Notes under the pieces: model-generated
Database searches by the model: none
Told to the model about the DNA's origin: nothing
Seen by the model: only the letters and a program-made list of their open reading frames with translations
Assembly: GCF_011682065.1 (NCBI RefSeq)
Contig: NZ_VUYU01000016.1
Location: forward strand, 1 to 64,000
Origin: Massilia rubra
GTDB taxonomy: Bacteria > Pseudomonadota > Gammaproteobacteria > Burkholderiales > Burkholderiaceae_D
Direction of reading: 5' to 3'
Length of the DNA stretch: 64,000 nucleotides
Made by a program: the position numbers and the translations under genes
Shown here: one piece after another, positions 27,835 to 36,754 of the stretch
Position numbering within the stretch: the first letter of the stretch is position 1
Layout: each line of letters opens with the position of its first letter

Positions 27835-27985
27835 GCCTGGCGCCGCCCCGTCGATACGCCTGACTAGGGCTGCACTGGCGCAGTCAGTCCGCTGGCATGT
27901 ATTTATATTGCGTTGAATAAATGTTATTATCCTTTTCTTAACGATGTGCGCACCGCCCGTCGCCGTTTTCGCAAAAGGTTCCTGC

Positions 27986-28819
27986 ATGACCATTCCCGCT
28001 CCCGAAACACTTTCTTCGGCCGACAAACAGCAGTTGCTGTTGAAAACATTTCCAGCCCGGGCCAGGAAGGTCAACCATAGCGGCGTGCGCGGCAAATACT
28101 TCTGGAAAGCAGTCTCGAGCCTGTTTGGCGTGGCCTTAGCCGCCTTCTTCATCTGGTTCTGGTTGCCTGACATCGTCAGGGACGCACGGCTCGCCTGGTT
28201 CGATTCGGTCGTCGTCGAGTCGGAGGCTGATGTGTCAGGCTCCTGCAAAATCTCGAAGATGGTGTTTATCAGTTGCGATGCAAAAATATCCTATCGACCC
28301 GATCCGGCACGCGAGGCCGTTTTAACGGTGGAGCAACATACCTCGTTCTTCGGTTTCAGCCACGGCACCAAGGTGGATGTCTTGCGCAGCACCACGCATC
28401 CCGAGCGCATCACCACCTCGATCGCAACCGAGCATCTGGGTAACCGGATCGTTTCCTTCCTGCTGCTGGCGGGACTGCTTGTCTTGTTTGAGTACGCGGT
28501 CTGCAGCGAGGCCTGGAAGGAGTTCCGCCATAGCCGCCTGCAAGGACGGGAAGTCGTGCTGCGGCCGGTACTGGCCCGTGTCTACGAATGCGATGAGGAT
28601 CGCAACGTCAAATTCTCGGCCGATATCGATGGCGTCGAGCGGCATGGCACGAATGTGCTGCGCTACGGCGACACTCCCTTGTTCCTGCCGTGGAGCCAGA
28701 ACGTGGCCATCGCCCTGCTGGCCAGCGGGACCCGCTACATGATCCTGCTCGATGAGGAGATGACAGTGGCCAACTTCACCGATAGCGAGAAAGCGCTGTT
28801 GAAGACGCTGTTGAGCTGA
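27986..28819 (+). CDS. hypothetical two-helix membrane protein
   Basis: A 277-residue protein with helices at about 40-61 and 153-172. A region of about 90 residues lies between them, with a Cys pair (GSCKISKMVFISCD) that may form a disulfide if it is periplasmic. The C-terminal 100 residues are soluble. I use the ATG at 27986, preceded by AAGG. An AT-rich promoter-like stretch lies upstream and a clear terminator follows. No family is recognised. Confidence 0.7.
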   Translation: MTIPAPETLSSADKQQLLLKTFPARARKVNHSGVRGKYFWKAVSSLFGVALAAFFIWFWLPDIVRDARLAWFDSVVVESEADVSGSCKISKMVFISCDAKISYRPDPAREAVLTVEQHTSFFGFSHGTKVDVLRSTTHPERITTSIATEHLGNRIVSFLLLAGLLVLFEYAVCSEAWKEFRHSRLQGREVVLRPVLARVYECDEDRNVKFSADIDGVERHGTNVLRYGDTPLFLPWSQNVAIALLASGTRYMILLDEEMTVANFTDSEKALLKTLLS

Positions 28820-28835
28820 ATCGAGGTCCTTGCAA

Positions 28836-28865
28836 AAAGGAGGCCCGGCGCACCGGACCTCCTTT
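28836..28865. terminator. bidirectional terminator
   Basis: AAGGAGG and CCGG pair with CCGG and CCTCCTT around a CGCA loop, with a single bulge on each arm. A tract on the left and T tract on the right let it serve both the plus-strand gene before it and the terC gene that converges on it. Confidence 0.8.
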
Positions 28866-28871
28866 CCCCGC

Positions 28872-29837
28872 CTACTTCTTATCGTCCTTGCGGGTGATGA
28901 CAAGGCTGGCCACGCAGCTTGCCGCAATCAGCACCGCCACCACTGCCAGCGAGGCTTGTACCGGCACGTGATACCACGGCATGATCAGCATTTTCGCGCC
29001 GATAAAGGTCAGCACCATGGCCAGGCCATACTTGAGCAAGTGGAAGCGGTCGGCCACGTCCACCAGCAGGAAGTACAGCGCCCGCAAGCCCAAAATGGCG
29101 AACATGTTCGACGTGAACACGATGAAGGGATCGGTCGTAATGGCGAAAATCGCCGGAATCGAGTCGACCGCAAACACCAGGTCCGTCACTTCGATCAACA
29201 ACAGCACCAGGAACAGCGGCGTCACATAGCGCAATCCATCCTTGCTGATGAAAAACCGCTCGCCGTGATCGTCTTCGGCCACACGCAAGTGCCGGCGCGC
29301 AAAGCGCAGGATAGGGTTGTTCGCCACATCCGGTTCCTCGTCGACCGCCACCAGCATGCGCAGGCCGGTAAAGAGCAGGAACGCACCGAACAGGTACAGC
29401 ACCCAGCTAAATTCGCTGACCACCCACGCACCCGCGGAGATCATCACGGCGCGCATGACAATCGCACCGAGCACGCCGTAGATCAGCACGCGCCGCTGAT
29501 ATTGCTGGGGTACCTGGAAGGCGGTGAAGATCAGCAGGAACACAAACACGTTATCGACCGACAGCGCTTTCTCGATCAGGTAACCCGAGAAAAACTCGAG
29601 CGCTTTCTGGTCCGCGATCTCCGCGCCCACCGTGCCCTTCAGATACCACCACAGGCCGCCGTTGAACAACAAGGCCAGGCTGACCCACACCAGCGACCAG
29701 GCGCCAGCCTCCTTGACGCTGACCTTGTGCGCCTTGTTGCCCCCGAATACGAACAGGTCGAGGGCCAGCATGAGCAGCACGAAGCCGACAAACCCTGCCC
29801 ACATGGGGGCGCTTGCAATCGTTTCTAAACCGTTCAT
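28872..29837 (-). CDS. TerC-family membrane protein
   Basis: A 321-residue integral membrane protein with about nine helices. It has the family signatures LALDLFVFGG, YLIEKALSVDNVFVF and TDLVFAVDSIPAIFA; the conserved acidic residues lie within membrane helices. TerC/Alx relatives export metal ions, notably manganese, or support metalation of secreted proteins. The start at MNGLETIAS has a GGAG-type site in the leader. It lies 27 bases after a truncated HPF-like gene on the same strand. I looked for a manganese riboswitch upstream and did not see one. Confidence 0.93.
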   Translation of the reverse strand: MNGLETIASAPMWAGFVGFVLLMLALDLFVFGGNKAHKVSVKEAGAWSLVWVSLALLFNGGLWWYLKGTVGAEIADQKALEFFSGYLIEKALSVDNVFVFLLIFTAFQVPQQYQRRVLIYGVLGAIVMRAVMISAGAWVVSEFSWVLYLFGAFLLFTGLRMLVAVDEEPDVANNPILRFARRHLRVAEDDHGERFFISKDGLRYVTPLFLVLLLIEVTDLVFAVDSIPAIFAITTDPFIVFTSNMFAILGLRALYFLLVDVADRFHLLKYGLAMVLTFIGAKMLIMPWYHVPVQASLAVVAVLIAASCVASLVITRKDDKK

Positions 29838-29864
29838 TGGATGCTCTCCATTGTCGTTAGTCGC

Positions 29865-30029
29865 TTAGCCTGCCGCGCCGTTACCACGACCCGGCGCAGC
29901 GTGGCCGGCACCGCCCATCGTGGCCCGGCCCATCGTGGCCCGGCCCAATGCCATCGACAGCCGCTGCTCGGTGTACGAGCGTAATGCCTCGGTGAGTACG
30001 AATCCGTTTGCCTCGATAGTGACACGCAT
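29865..30029 (-). pseudogene. truncated HPF/RaiA-like ribosome hibernation gene
   Basis: It has a strong ribosome site, AGGAGGAAATC, before ATG. The first 30 residues (MRVTIEANGFVLTEALRSYT, EQRLSMALGR) follow the start of HPF/RaiA-type ribosome-associated proteins, which run to about 100 residues or more. After residue 30 the frame runs into a low-complexity repeat of CCCATCGTGGCCCGG and stops at residue 54. The rest of the family domain is absent. It may be a decayed gene whose leader now serves the downstream terC message. A working short peptide cannot be excluded. Confidence 0.6.
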
Positions 30030-30286
30030 GATTTCCTCCTGTTGGGTCAACAGGGTCACTATATGTCGCACAAAAGCATCGTACAACTCGAATATAACGT
30101 CATGAAAGGTCGAATAATTCGATGTATTGCAAGTGAATATGTGGTCAAGGCGGCCGGCCCGGTCCGGGGCCGGAAGCAAGCTAAATCGGCGCCCGCCGAC
30201 TTAGGGCATACAATGCATCCATACACCCGCCGCGCGGCAACGCGACCGGCGGCATTTGCACATGCTTTCAGAGAACAGGAATATCG

Positions 30287-31762
30287 ATGGATTTTGACGT
30301 AGCGGCATGGGAAAAAGAAATCGGCCGGCCAGTACCGGCCCTGATGGCCAAATTCTTCACTTGGCTGGCACCCTATGAATACGGCGACCTCGGCTATTTC
30401 GAACTGGCCCCGGAAAACCTGGCCGGCGGCGATGCCTGGGAAGGCATGGAGCGCTGGGGCGCGAGCACCTGGGCCTTCCTCAGCCTGCCCGACGGTTCCC
30501 TGGTCGGCCTGTGCGAAGCGGTCGAGCCACCCGCCGTCGTGCTGATCGGTTCCGAAGGCGAACTGCGCACGCTGGCCGACTCGTTCGAAGCCTTTCTGCT
30601 GGCCATTGATGCGGGCGAAACCGAGACCGAGATCGATCTCCCCGACGACGAGCGCGAGGAAGAGCAAGTGGCGGCGCGCAAGGCATTCACCTCCTGGCTC
30701 AACAAAAGCAAGATCGCCGCGCCTGCCGTCAGCGGGCAATTCGATTTTTCCGCCTACGCCGCAGGCGACCCTCCCGAACGGCGCGCAGCGCCAAGCCAGC
30801 AGGGTGCCGCTCCCGCCATGGCGCCGGGCTACCTGGACCATATCGAAGGCATGGGCGAGCGTCTCAAGATGCTGAGCAGCCTGGTGGGCCGCACCGCCGC
30901 CGACCCGCAACTGTGCGCGCTCGCCGAAGAGGTGTTCGGCAAGGCCCCGCCACAGTCCATCGGCAACGCCAAACGCGACGACACTATCTGGCTGACGGCG
31001 AAAAAGGCCGACATCAGCTTTCTGTTCAGCCGCAAGGTGCTGAACCCGAACTACGCGCCGGTGCAGATCAGCAGCAAGGCAATCTGCCCCTTCCTCGACA
31101 GCGTGTTTCTTGGCGACGCCTATAGCGAGCCGGTCCTGTTCGGCGTGCACGGCGACGCGCTGTGGGACGCCATTGCGCTCAAGCTGCCGCAGCACTACAA
31201 GGAAACCGTCGATGAAGATGGCGAGGTGGAAAAGGAATGCACCCTGGCCCTGGATGGCGCGCGTGACACCGAGCTCAAGTTGTGGATGAACAATGGCCGC
31301 ACCAATGCCTGCGTGCAGATCAGGCAAGGACGCGAGCTGGCGTCGCCCGAGGCGGCCAAGCAACATAACAGCGGCGCCGGCCTGTTCGTGCAATGGGCGC
31401 TGGAAAACAGCTGGCTCGAGCGCAGCATGTTCCCCGGCCAGGATGCACTCATCGACGCCATGCGCAGCAGGCAAGCGCGGCCGTCGCAACTGGTCCAGCT
31501 TGGCCTGACGCGCGGCCTGTGGGACACCCACCTGACGGATGAGGCCGGCCTGCGCCAGTTTGCCTACATCTACTTCCATCACATGGACGGCATCTGGATC
31601 AATGCCGACCTGAAAGCCATGTTCGGCAAGCGCCAGGGACAGTACGGGCACGACGAGCCCGTGCTCGACGATGATCCGGTCGAGATCTACGACGCGCTGT
31701 TCTCGGTTTTCACGAAACAATTTGCAGCGTGGAAGCAAGCCAATCCGCAAGAACTGGCGTAA
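30287..31762 (+). CDS. hypothetical protein with SMI1/KNR4-like N-terminus
   Basis: A 491-residue soluble protein. The first 110 residues have the SUKH pattern: LAPYEYGDLGYFEL, W-rich WGASTWAFLSLPDGS and the closing VVLIGSEGELRTLADSFEAF before an acidic linker. The long C-terminal part (about 180-491) shows no known domain; it contains many Trp and aromatic residues. SUKH domains often serve as immunity proteins to toxins but also have other uses. I see no toxin next to it. A moderately supported domain call, not a function. Confidence 0.6.
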   Translation: MDFDVAAWEKEIGRPVPALMAKFFTWLAPYEYGDLGYFELAPENLAGGDAWEGMERWGASTWAFLSLPDGSLVGLCEAVEPPAVVLIGSEGELRTLADSFEAFLLAIDAGETETEIDLPDDEREEEQVAARKAFTSWLNKSKIAAPAVSGQFDFSAYAAGDPPERRAAPSQQGAAPAMAPGYLDHIEGMGERLKMLSSLVGRTAADPQLCALAEEVFGKAPPQSIGNAKRDDTIWLTAKKADISFLFSRKVLNPNYAPVQISSKAICPFLDSVFLGDAYSEPVLFGVHGDALWDAIALKLPQHYKETVDEDGEVEKECTLALDGARDTELKLWMNNGRTNACVQIRQGRELASPEAAKQHNSGAGLFVQWALENSWLERSMFPGQDALIDAMRSRQARPSQLVQLGLTRGLWDTHLTDEAGLRQFAYIYFHHMDGIWINADLKAMFGKRQGQYGHDEPVLDDDPVEIYDALFSVFTKQFAAWKQANPQELA

Positions 31763-31804
31763 TTTTTTTCATCAGGGGACGACGCGCCATGCAGCGCGTC
31801 CCCC

Positions 31805-32086
31805 TTGGCGACGCCCGGCAGCATGGTGGCGCCGCCCGCCAAAGTGAGCGCGAGCAAGGGCGGCATGACCGTGCAGTGGGCGGCCAGCCCGATGGCGCGC
31901 AGCTACGACGTATTGCGCTCGGCCACGGTGGCGGGGCCGTTCGAGCGGGTCGGCACCGAGTTGACCGGCACCAGTTTCGTCGACACCGGCGCGACCGGCA
32001 AGGAGGCGTACTTCTATATGGTCAAGGCATCGACTTACAGCGGCCTGAGCGGACCATCGGCGGTGGCGAGCGTGCCGGCGCGCTGA
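31805..32086 (+). pseudogene. orphan fibronectin type III domain fragment
   Basis: About 90 residues read PPAKVSASKGGMTVQWAA, then ARSYDVLRSATVAGPFERVG, then YFYMVKAS and GPSAVASVPA. This is the strand pattern of one FN3 domain, as found in secreted glycoside hydrolases and adhesins. The start is a TTG with no ribosome site and no signal peptide precedes it. It is probably the 3' remnant of a larger secreted protein gene. Confidence 0.55.
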
Positions 32087-32272
32087 TTGCGGGCAAAAAA
32101 AAGCAGCCGGAGGGCATCCGGCTGCGCATGTCTGGTGCCGGTGTTCGAGGTCACCGGACTAACCTGTGGGACATGCTGGAGCAGGTCACCAACAGCGTCA
32201 GAATAATCCTCCCAGATGACGGCAGCATGACGCACAGCGAAATACCGCGCCGTCAGTTGCCGCGCCCGCCGT
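32087..32272. other. intergenic with terminator
   Basis: About 185 bases between the FN3 remnant and the ABM gene. It holds the terminator at 32103-32125 and no gene. Confidence 0.6.
32096..32125 (-). terminator. Rho-independent terminator of the ABM gene
   Basis: GCAGCCGGA pairs with TCCGGCTGC around a five-base loop, and on the minus strand the stem is followed by eight T residues. It lies about 150 bases after the minus-strand ABM gene stop. Confidence 0.75.
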
Positions 32273-32566
32273 TTACACCACCTCGATGGCGTCGAACCCC
32301 AGCACGACGGGCGGCGCGGCCAGCAGCGGCATGACCTGGACGATCGGTCCGTGCAAGGCTGCCTCGCTGTCGCTGGCAAGGCGGTCGGCCTCGGTCTCCC
32401 ACAAGGTGATCGACATGCCTTTGCCGGTATCCGGATCGGTCAACAGATACGTCCCCTTGAATCCCTGCAGCTGTTGAAGAACCGGCATTACCGAACTGGT
32501 GTACAGCGCAACGACCTCGCCGATTTTTTCTGGCTTGGCTTGAACATGGGCGACTCTTGCAAACAT
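32273..32566 (-). CDS. ABM-like dimeric alpha/beta barrel protein
   Basis: A 97-residue protein with ATG eight bases after AGGAG. It has the antibiotic-biosynthesis-monooxygenase pattern: FARVAHVQAKPEKIGEVVAL, a middle GFKGTYLLTDPDTGKGMSIT and LWETEADRLAS, in the usual order. Small enzymes of this fold act on quinones or other aromatic compounds, or on heme. It is divergent from a TetR regulator, with a large palindrome in between, so it is likely the regulated target. Confidence 0.8.
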   Translation of the reverse strand: MFARVAHVQAKPEKIGEVVALYTSSVMPVLQQLQGFKGTYLLTDPDTGKGMSITLWETEADRLASDSEAALHGPIVQVMPLLAAPPVVLGFDAIEVV

Positions 32567-32614
32567 GGTGTGCTCCTGGGGATGACAACCGCCGGCTGGC
32601 CACGGTTGCGGCCA

Positions 32615-32655
32615 ACCATACATAGTGTATTGTGCGACTATACACGATGTATGGT
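32615..32655. promoter_or_regulatory. palindromic operator between ABM and TetR genes
   Basis: ACCATACATAGTGTAT and ATACACGATGTATGGT are inverted repeats of 16 bases with one mismatch and a nine-base spacer. The site lies in the divergent promoter region of a TetR-family gene and its neighbour, the usual place for a TetR operator. Confidence 0.75.
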
Positions 32656-32752
32656 CTGTTGGGTTTGCCGACGGTAAGTTATGATGCCGGCGCATGAGAC
32701 CGCATGCCGCGCGCCCGCCCGGACGCCGCCATCGTATTTTTGGGAGTTTGCT

Positions 32753-33316
32753 ATGTCGTCGCCCCGTTCGCCCGGACAGCCACGTTTATCGCGCGAGACC
32801 TGGCTCGACTTCGGCCTGGCCGTCTTGCGCGAGGACGGGCCGCAAGCCTTGAAGGCCGATCCGCTGTGCAAGCGGATGGGTGTGAGCCGGGGCAGCTTTT
32901 ATTGGCATTTCGACAGCGCCGCCAGCTTTGCGCTGGCGGTCCTGGAACGCTGGGAATCGATCGCCACCGACCAGATCATCGGCAGCATCGCCCTGGCCGC
33001 GACGGATGCGCCGGCGCGCTTGCGCCTGTTGCTGGTCAACGTGGGGCAGCTCGATGTGGGCTTGTACGACGCCATCAACACGCTCGGCGCGCAAGACCCG
33101 GGCGCAGCCCAGGTGTTGCGTCGGGTGCATGAACGGCGCGTCGCCTTCGTGGCGAGCCTGCTGGTGGAAGCCGGTTTTGACGCGCCCGAGGCGGGCACGC
33201 GGGCGCAGCTGATCTACGCGTGGGCGATGGGCGAATTGCTGACGCGCGAAGCGGGCCGGAACGCCTTTTCCGCCGCCCAGATCGATGCCGTCGAACGCCT
33301 GTTGATGCAGCGGTAA
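32753..33316 (+). CDS. TetR-family transcriptional regulator
   Basis: A 187-residue regulator. The N-terminal helix-turn-helix reads SRETWLDFGLAVLREDG, then CKRMGVSRGSFYWHFDS, the canonical recognition helix ending in FYWHF. The C-terminal half is an all-helical ligand domain, ending in the conserved AWAMGELLTREA. The ATG follows GGGAG by six bases. It should repress itself and the divergent ABM-like gene by binding the palindrome at 32615-32655 and release on binding a small aromatic or quinone-like ligand. That ligand is inferred only from the neighbour. Confidence 0.92.
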   Translation: MSSPRSPGQPRLSRETWLDFGLAVLREDGPQALKADPLCKRMGVSRGSFYWHFDSAASFALAVLERWESIATDQIIGSIALAATDAPARLRLLLVNVGQLDVGLYDAINTLGAQDPGAAQVLRRVHERRVAFVASLLVEAGFDAPEAGTRAQLIYAWAMGELLTREAGRNAFSAAQIDAVERLLMQR

Positions 33317-33398
33317 AGCGCAGGCGCGCCGCGCCTTGCCCCGCCCGGCGGCGCGGCAAAGCGACACCTCGGCCGTTGGCTGGCCGATTTGATAATAC

Positions 33399-33423
33399 GC
33401 ATGCGGGCGCTCAGCCCGCATGC
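33399..33423 (-). terminator. terminator-like hairpin after ubiK
   Basis: GCATGCGGGC and GCCCGCATGC pair perfectly (10 bases) around a five-base loop. It sits just after the minus-strand ubiK stop and is followed on that strand by a T-rich stretch without a strict T run. Confidence 0.65.
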
Positions 33424-33425
33424 GC

Positions 33426-33680
33426 TCAGACCTGCGGCTTGGCCGGGGTCTGCTGTTCTTCGAGCGCGGCCACGCGCAGTTCCAGTGCTTCAAGCTTGGC
33501 GCGGGTCTTGGCCAGTACTTGCGCCTGGATATCGAATTCCTCGCGCGTGACCAGGTCGAGCTTGGAAAAGCCCTGGGTCATCATGCTCTTGACGTTCTTC
33601 TCGATATCCTTGGCAGGCGAACTTTCGATGGCCTGGTTGATCTTGCCCTGCAAGTCGTTGAAAAAACTGTTCATATCCAT
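33426..33680 (-). CDS. ubiK: ubiquinone biosynthesis accessory factor UbiK
   Basis: An 84-residue BMFP-family protein. It has the amphipathic N-terminal helix (MNSFFNDLQGKINQAIESSP) and the C-terminal coiled coil (TREEFDIQAQVLAKTRAKLE, ALELRVAALE). UbiK binds UbiJ and lipids and is needed for efficient aerobic ubiquinone synthesis. GAGG lies six bases before the ATG at 33680. It is divergent from the TorF porin gene. Confidence 0.9.
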   Translation of the reverse strand: MDMNSFFNDLQGKINQAIESSPAKDIEKNVKSMMTQGFSKLDLVTREEFDIQAQVLAKTRAKLEALELRVAALEEQQTPAKPQV

Positions 33681-33947
33681 CGCAATCCTCGTGAAATCGG
33701 TAGCGCACCGCAGCGGTGCGGCAGGTGGGCCAGTTTGGTGCATGTATGCCGGCCGCGACCGGAATCGCGGAAATTTTACTGTTTATTAACAGCAAGTTGG
33801 GGACGCCAGGCGCAAATACAAGTTGCGTCCGGGCGTCAGCGGAGCTGGCACGAGTTCTGCTAATGGGTAGATAAGCAGTGTGCATGCTCCAGGCTTCATT
33901 TTAAACCCCAACCGCCGTCTCTGTTAAAAAACCATAAGGGAACCGCC

Positions 33948-35049
<1,102 letters not shown>

Positions 35050-35065
35050 GCTTAGGGGAATACTG

Positions 35066-36595
35066 ATGAATAAAACGATAACAAAATGGCTGGCCGGACT
35101 GGCCGTGCTGTGCGCCATCGGCGGCGTATTGCCGGCCTCGGCCCAGGATGCGCCCAAGCCTGACACCACGGCGGCCGTGGTCACGCCGGTCGAAGCGCCG
35201 GCCACCGCCATTGTCACGCCGGCCGCCGCCAGCGCCAGCGTCGCCGCGCCCGCCGCCGCGCCGGCCCCGGTGCCGCACAAAGGCGACACCACCTGGATGT
35301 TCATCGCCACCGTGCTGGTGATCCTGATGACGATTCCCGGGCTGGCCCTGTTTTACGGCGGCCTGGTGCGCACCAAGAACATGCTGTCGGTGCTGATGCA
35401 GGTGTTCGTGGTGTTTGCCCTGATCATCGTGCTGTGGTGCATCTACGGCTATTCGGTCGCCTTCACGCCGGGTAACGCCGTCATCGGCGGCTTCGACCGC
35501 GCTTTGCTGAACGGCATCTGGGACCCGGCCAAGGGTGCCTTTGCCTACGCCGCCACCTTCAGCAAGGGCGTGGTCATTCCCGAGTTCATCTATGTCGCTT
35601 TCCAGGGCACGTTCGCCGCGATTACCTGCTGCCTGATCGTGGGCGCCTTTGCCGAACGCATCAAGTTTGCCGCCTTGCTCGCCTTCATGGTGCTGTGGTT
35701 CACCTTCGGCTACCTGCCGGTCGCCCACATGGTCTGGTTCTGGACCGGCCCGGACGCCATCACCGACGCCGCCACCCTGGCCAGCGAAACCGCCAAAGCC
35801 GGCTGGCTGTTCCAAAAAGGTGCGCTCGATTTCGCCGGCGGCACCGTGGTGCACATCAACGCGGCAGTGGCCGGCCTGATGGGCGCGATCCTGATCGGCA
35901 AGCGCGTCGGCTACGGCCGCGAAGCCATGGCCCCGCATTCGCTGACCATGACCATGATCGGCGCCTCGCTGTTGTGGGTGGGCTGGTTCGGCTTTAACGC
36001 CGGCTCGGCGCTGGAAGCGGGCGACATCGCCGCGCTGGCCTTCATCAACACCCTGCTGGCCACCGCCTGCGCCACCCTGTCGTGGGTGTTCGGCGAATGG
36101 GTCACCAAGGGCAAGCCATCGATGCTGGGCGCCGCCTCCGGCGCGGTCGCCGGCCTGGTGGCGATCACCCCGGCGGCCGGCTTCGTCGGTCCGATGGGCG
36201 GCTTGGTCATTGGTTTGCTGGCTGGTATTATCTGCCTGTGGGGAGTGAACGGCCTCAAGCGCCTGATCGGCGCCGACGACTCGCTCGACGTGTTCGGCGT
36301 GCACGGCGTGGGCGGTATCCTCGGTGCGCTGCTGACCGGCGTGTTCGCCGCGCCATCGCTGGGCGGCCAGGGCATTTTCGACTACGTTGCCAACAAGGCA
36401 TCGGCGGATTACTCGATCGGCGGCCAGGTGCTCACGCAGCTGACCGCGGTCGGCACCACGATCCTGTGGTCGGCGGTGGTGTCCTTCATTGCCTACAAAC
36501 TGGTGGACCTGGTGATCGGTCTGCGCGTACCGGAAGAAGAAGAACGGGAAGGGCTCGACATCACGAGCCATGGCGAATCGGCCTACCATTCCTGA
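35066..36595 (+). CDS. amtB: ammonium transporter AmtB
   Basis: A 509-residue ammonium channel. A signal peptide (MNKTITKWLAGLAVLCAIGG, to PASAQ) is followed by a long Ala/Pro-rich linker to residue 75, then about eleven helices. Family motifs include GLALFYGGLVRTKNMLS, the twin-His pore residues in VAHMVWFWTG and DVFGVHGVGG, and GWFGFNAGSA. It imports ammonium and is blocked by GlnK from the upstream gene. The start at 35066 is 17 bases after the glnK stop, with AGGGGAA upstream. The low-complexity linker is longer than in Escherichia coli. Confidence 0.95.
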   Translation: MNKTITKWLAGLAVLCAIGGVLPASAQDAPKPDTTAAVVTPVEAPATAIVTPAAASASVAAPAAAPAPVPHKGDTTWMFIATVLVILMTIPGLALFYGGLVRTKNMLSVLMQVFVVFALIIVLWCIYGYSVAFTPGNAVIGGFDRALLNGIWDPAKGAFAYAATFSKGVVIPEFIYVAFQGTFAAITCCLIVGAFAERIKFAALLAFMVLWFTFGYLPVAHMVWFWTGPDAITDAATLASETAKAGWLFQKGALDFAGGTVVHINAAVAGLMGAILIGKRVGYGREAMAPHSLTMTMIGASLLWVGWFGFNAGSALEAGDIAALAFINTLLATACATLSWVFGEWVTKGKPSMLGAASGAVAGLVAITPAAGFVGPMGGLVIGLLAGIICLWGVNGLKRLIGADDSLDVFGVHGVGGILGALLTGVFAAPSLGGQGIFDYVANKASADYSIGGQVLTQLTAVGTTILWSAVVSFIAYKLVDLVIGLRVPEEEEREGLDITSHGESAYHS

Positions 36596-36635
36596 TTCAT
36601 TTTGTTGCCCCGGCCCGCGCAAGCGGGTCGATCCA

Positions 36636-36658
36636 GGCGCCCCGCGGGGCGCCTTTTT
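36636..36658 (+). terminator. Rho-independent terminator after amtB
   Basis: GGCGCCCC and GGGGCGCC pair perfectly around GC and run into five T residues, 40 bases after the amtB stop. Confidence 0.85.
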
Positions 36659-36754
36659 GCTTCATGGGCTCTGCCGGGACTTTAAAAAGCCGGTTCCGCC
36701 CCGATTTGAGCAGTTCAACATTTTCAGCAAGCAGCCTTTAAGGACGTCTCATTC

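Noticed and set aside
29838-30290. Possible manganese riboswitch (yybP-ykoY type) upstream of terC
   Set aside because: TerC genes often carry one, but I could not find the conserved loops in the leader by eye.
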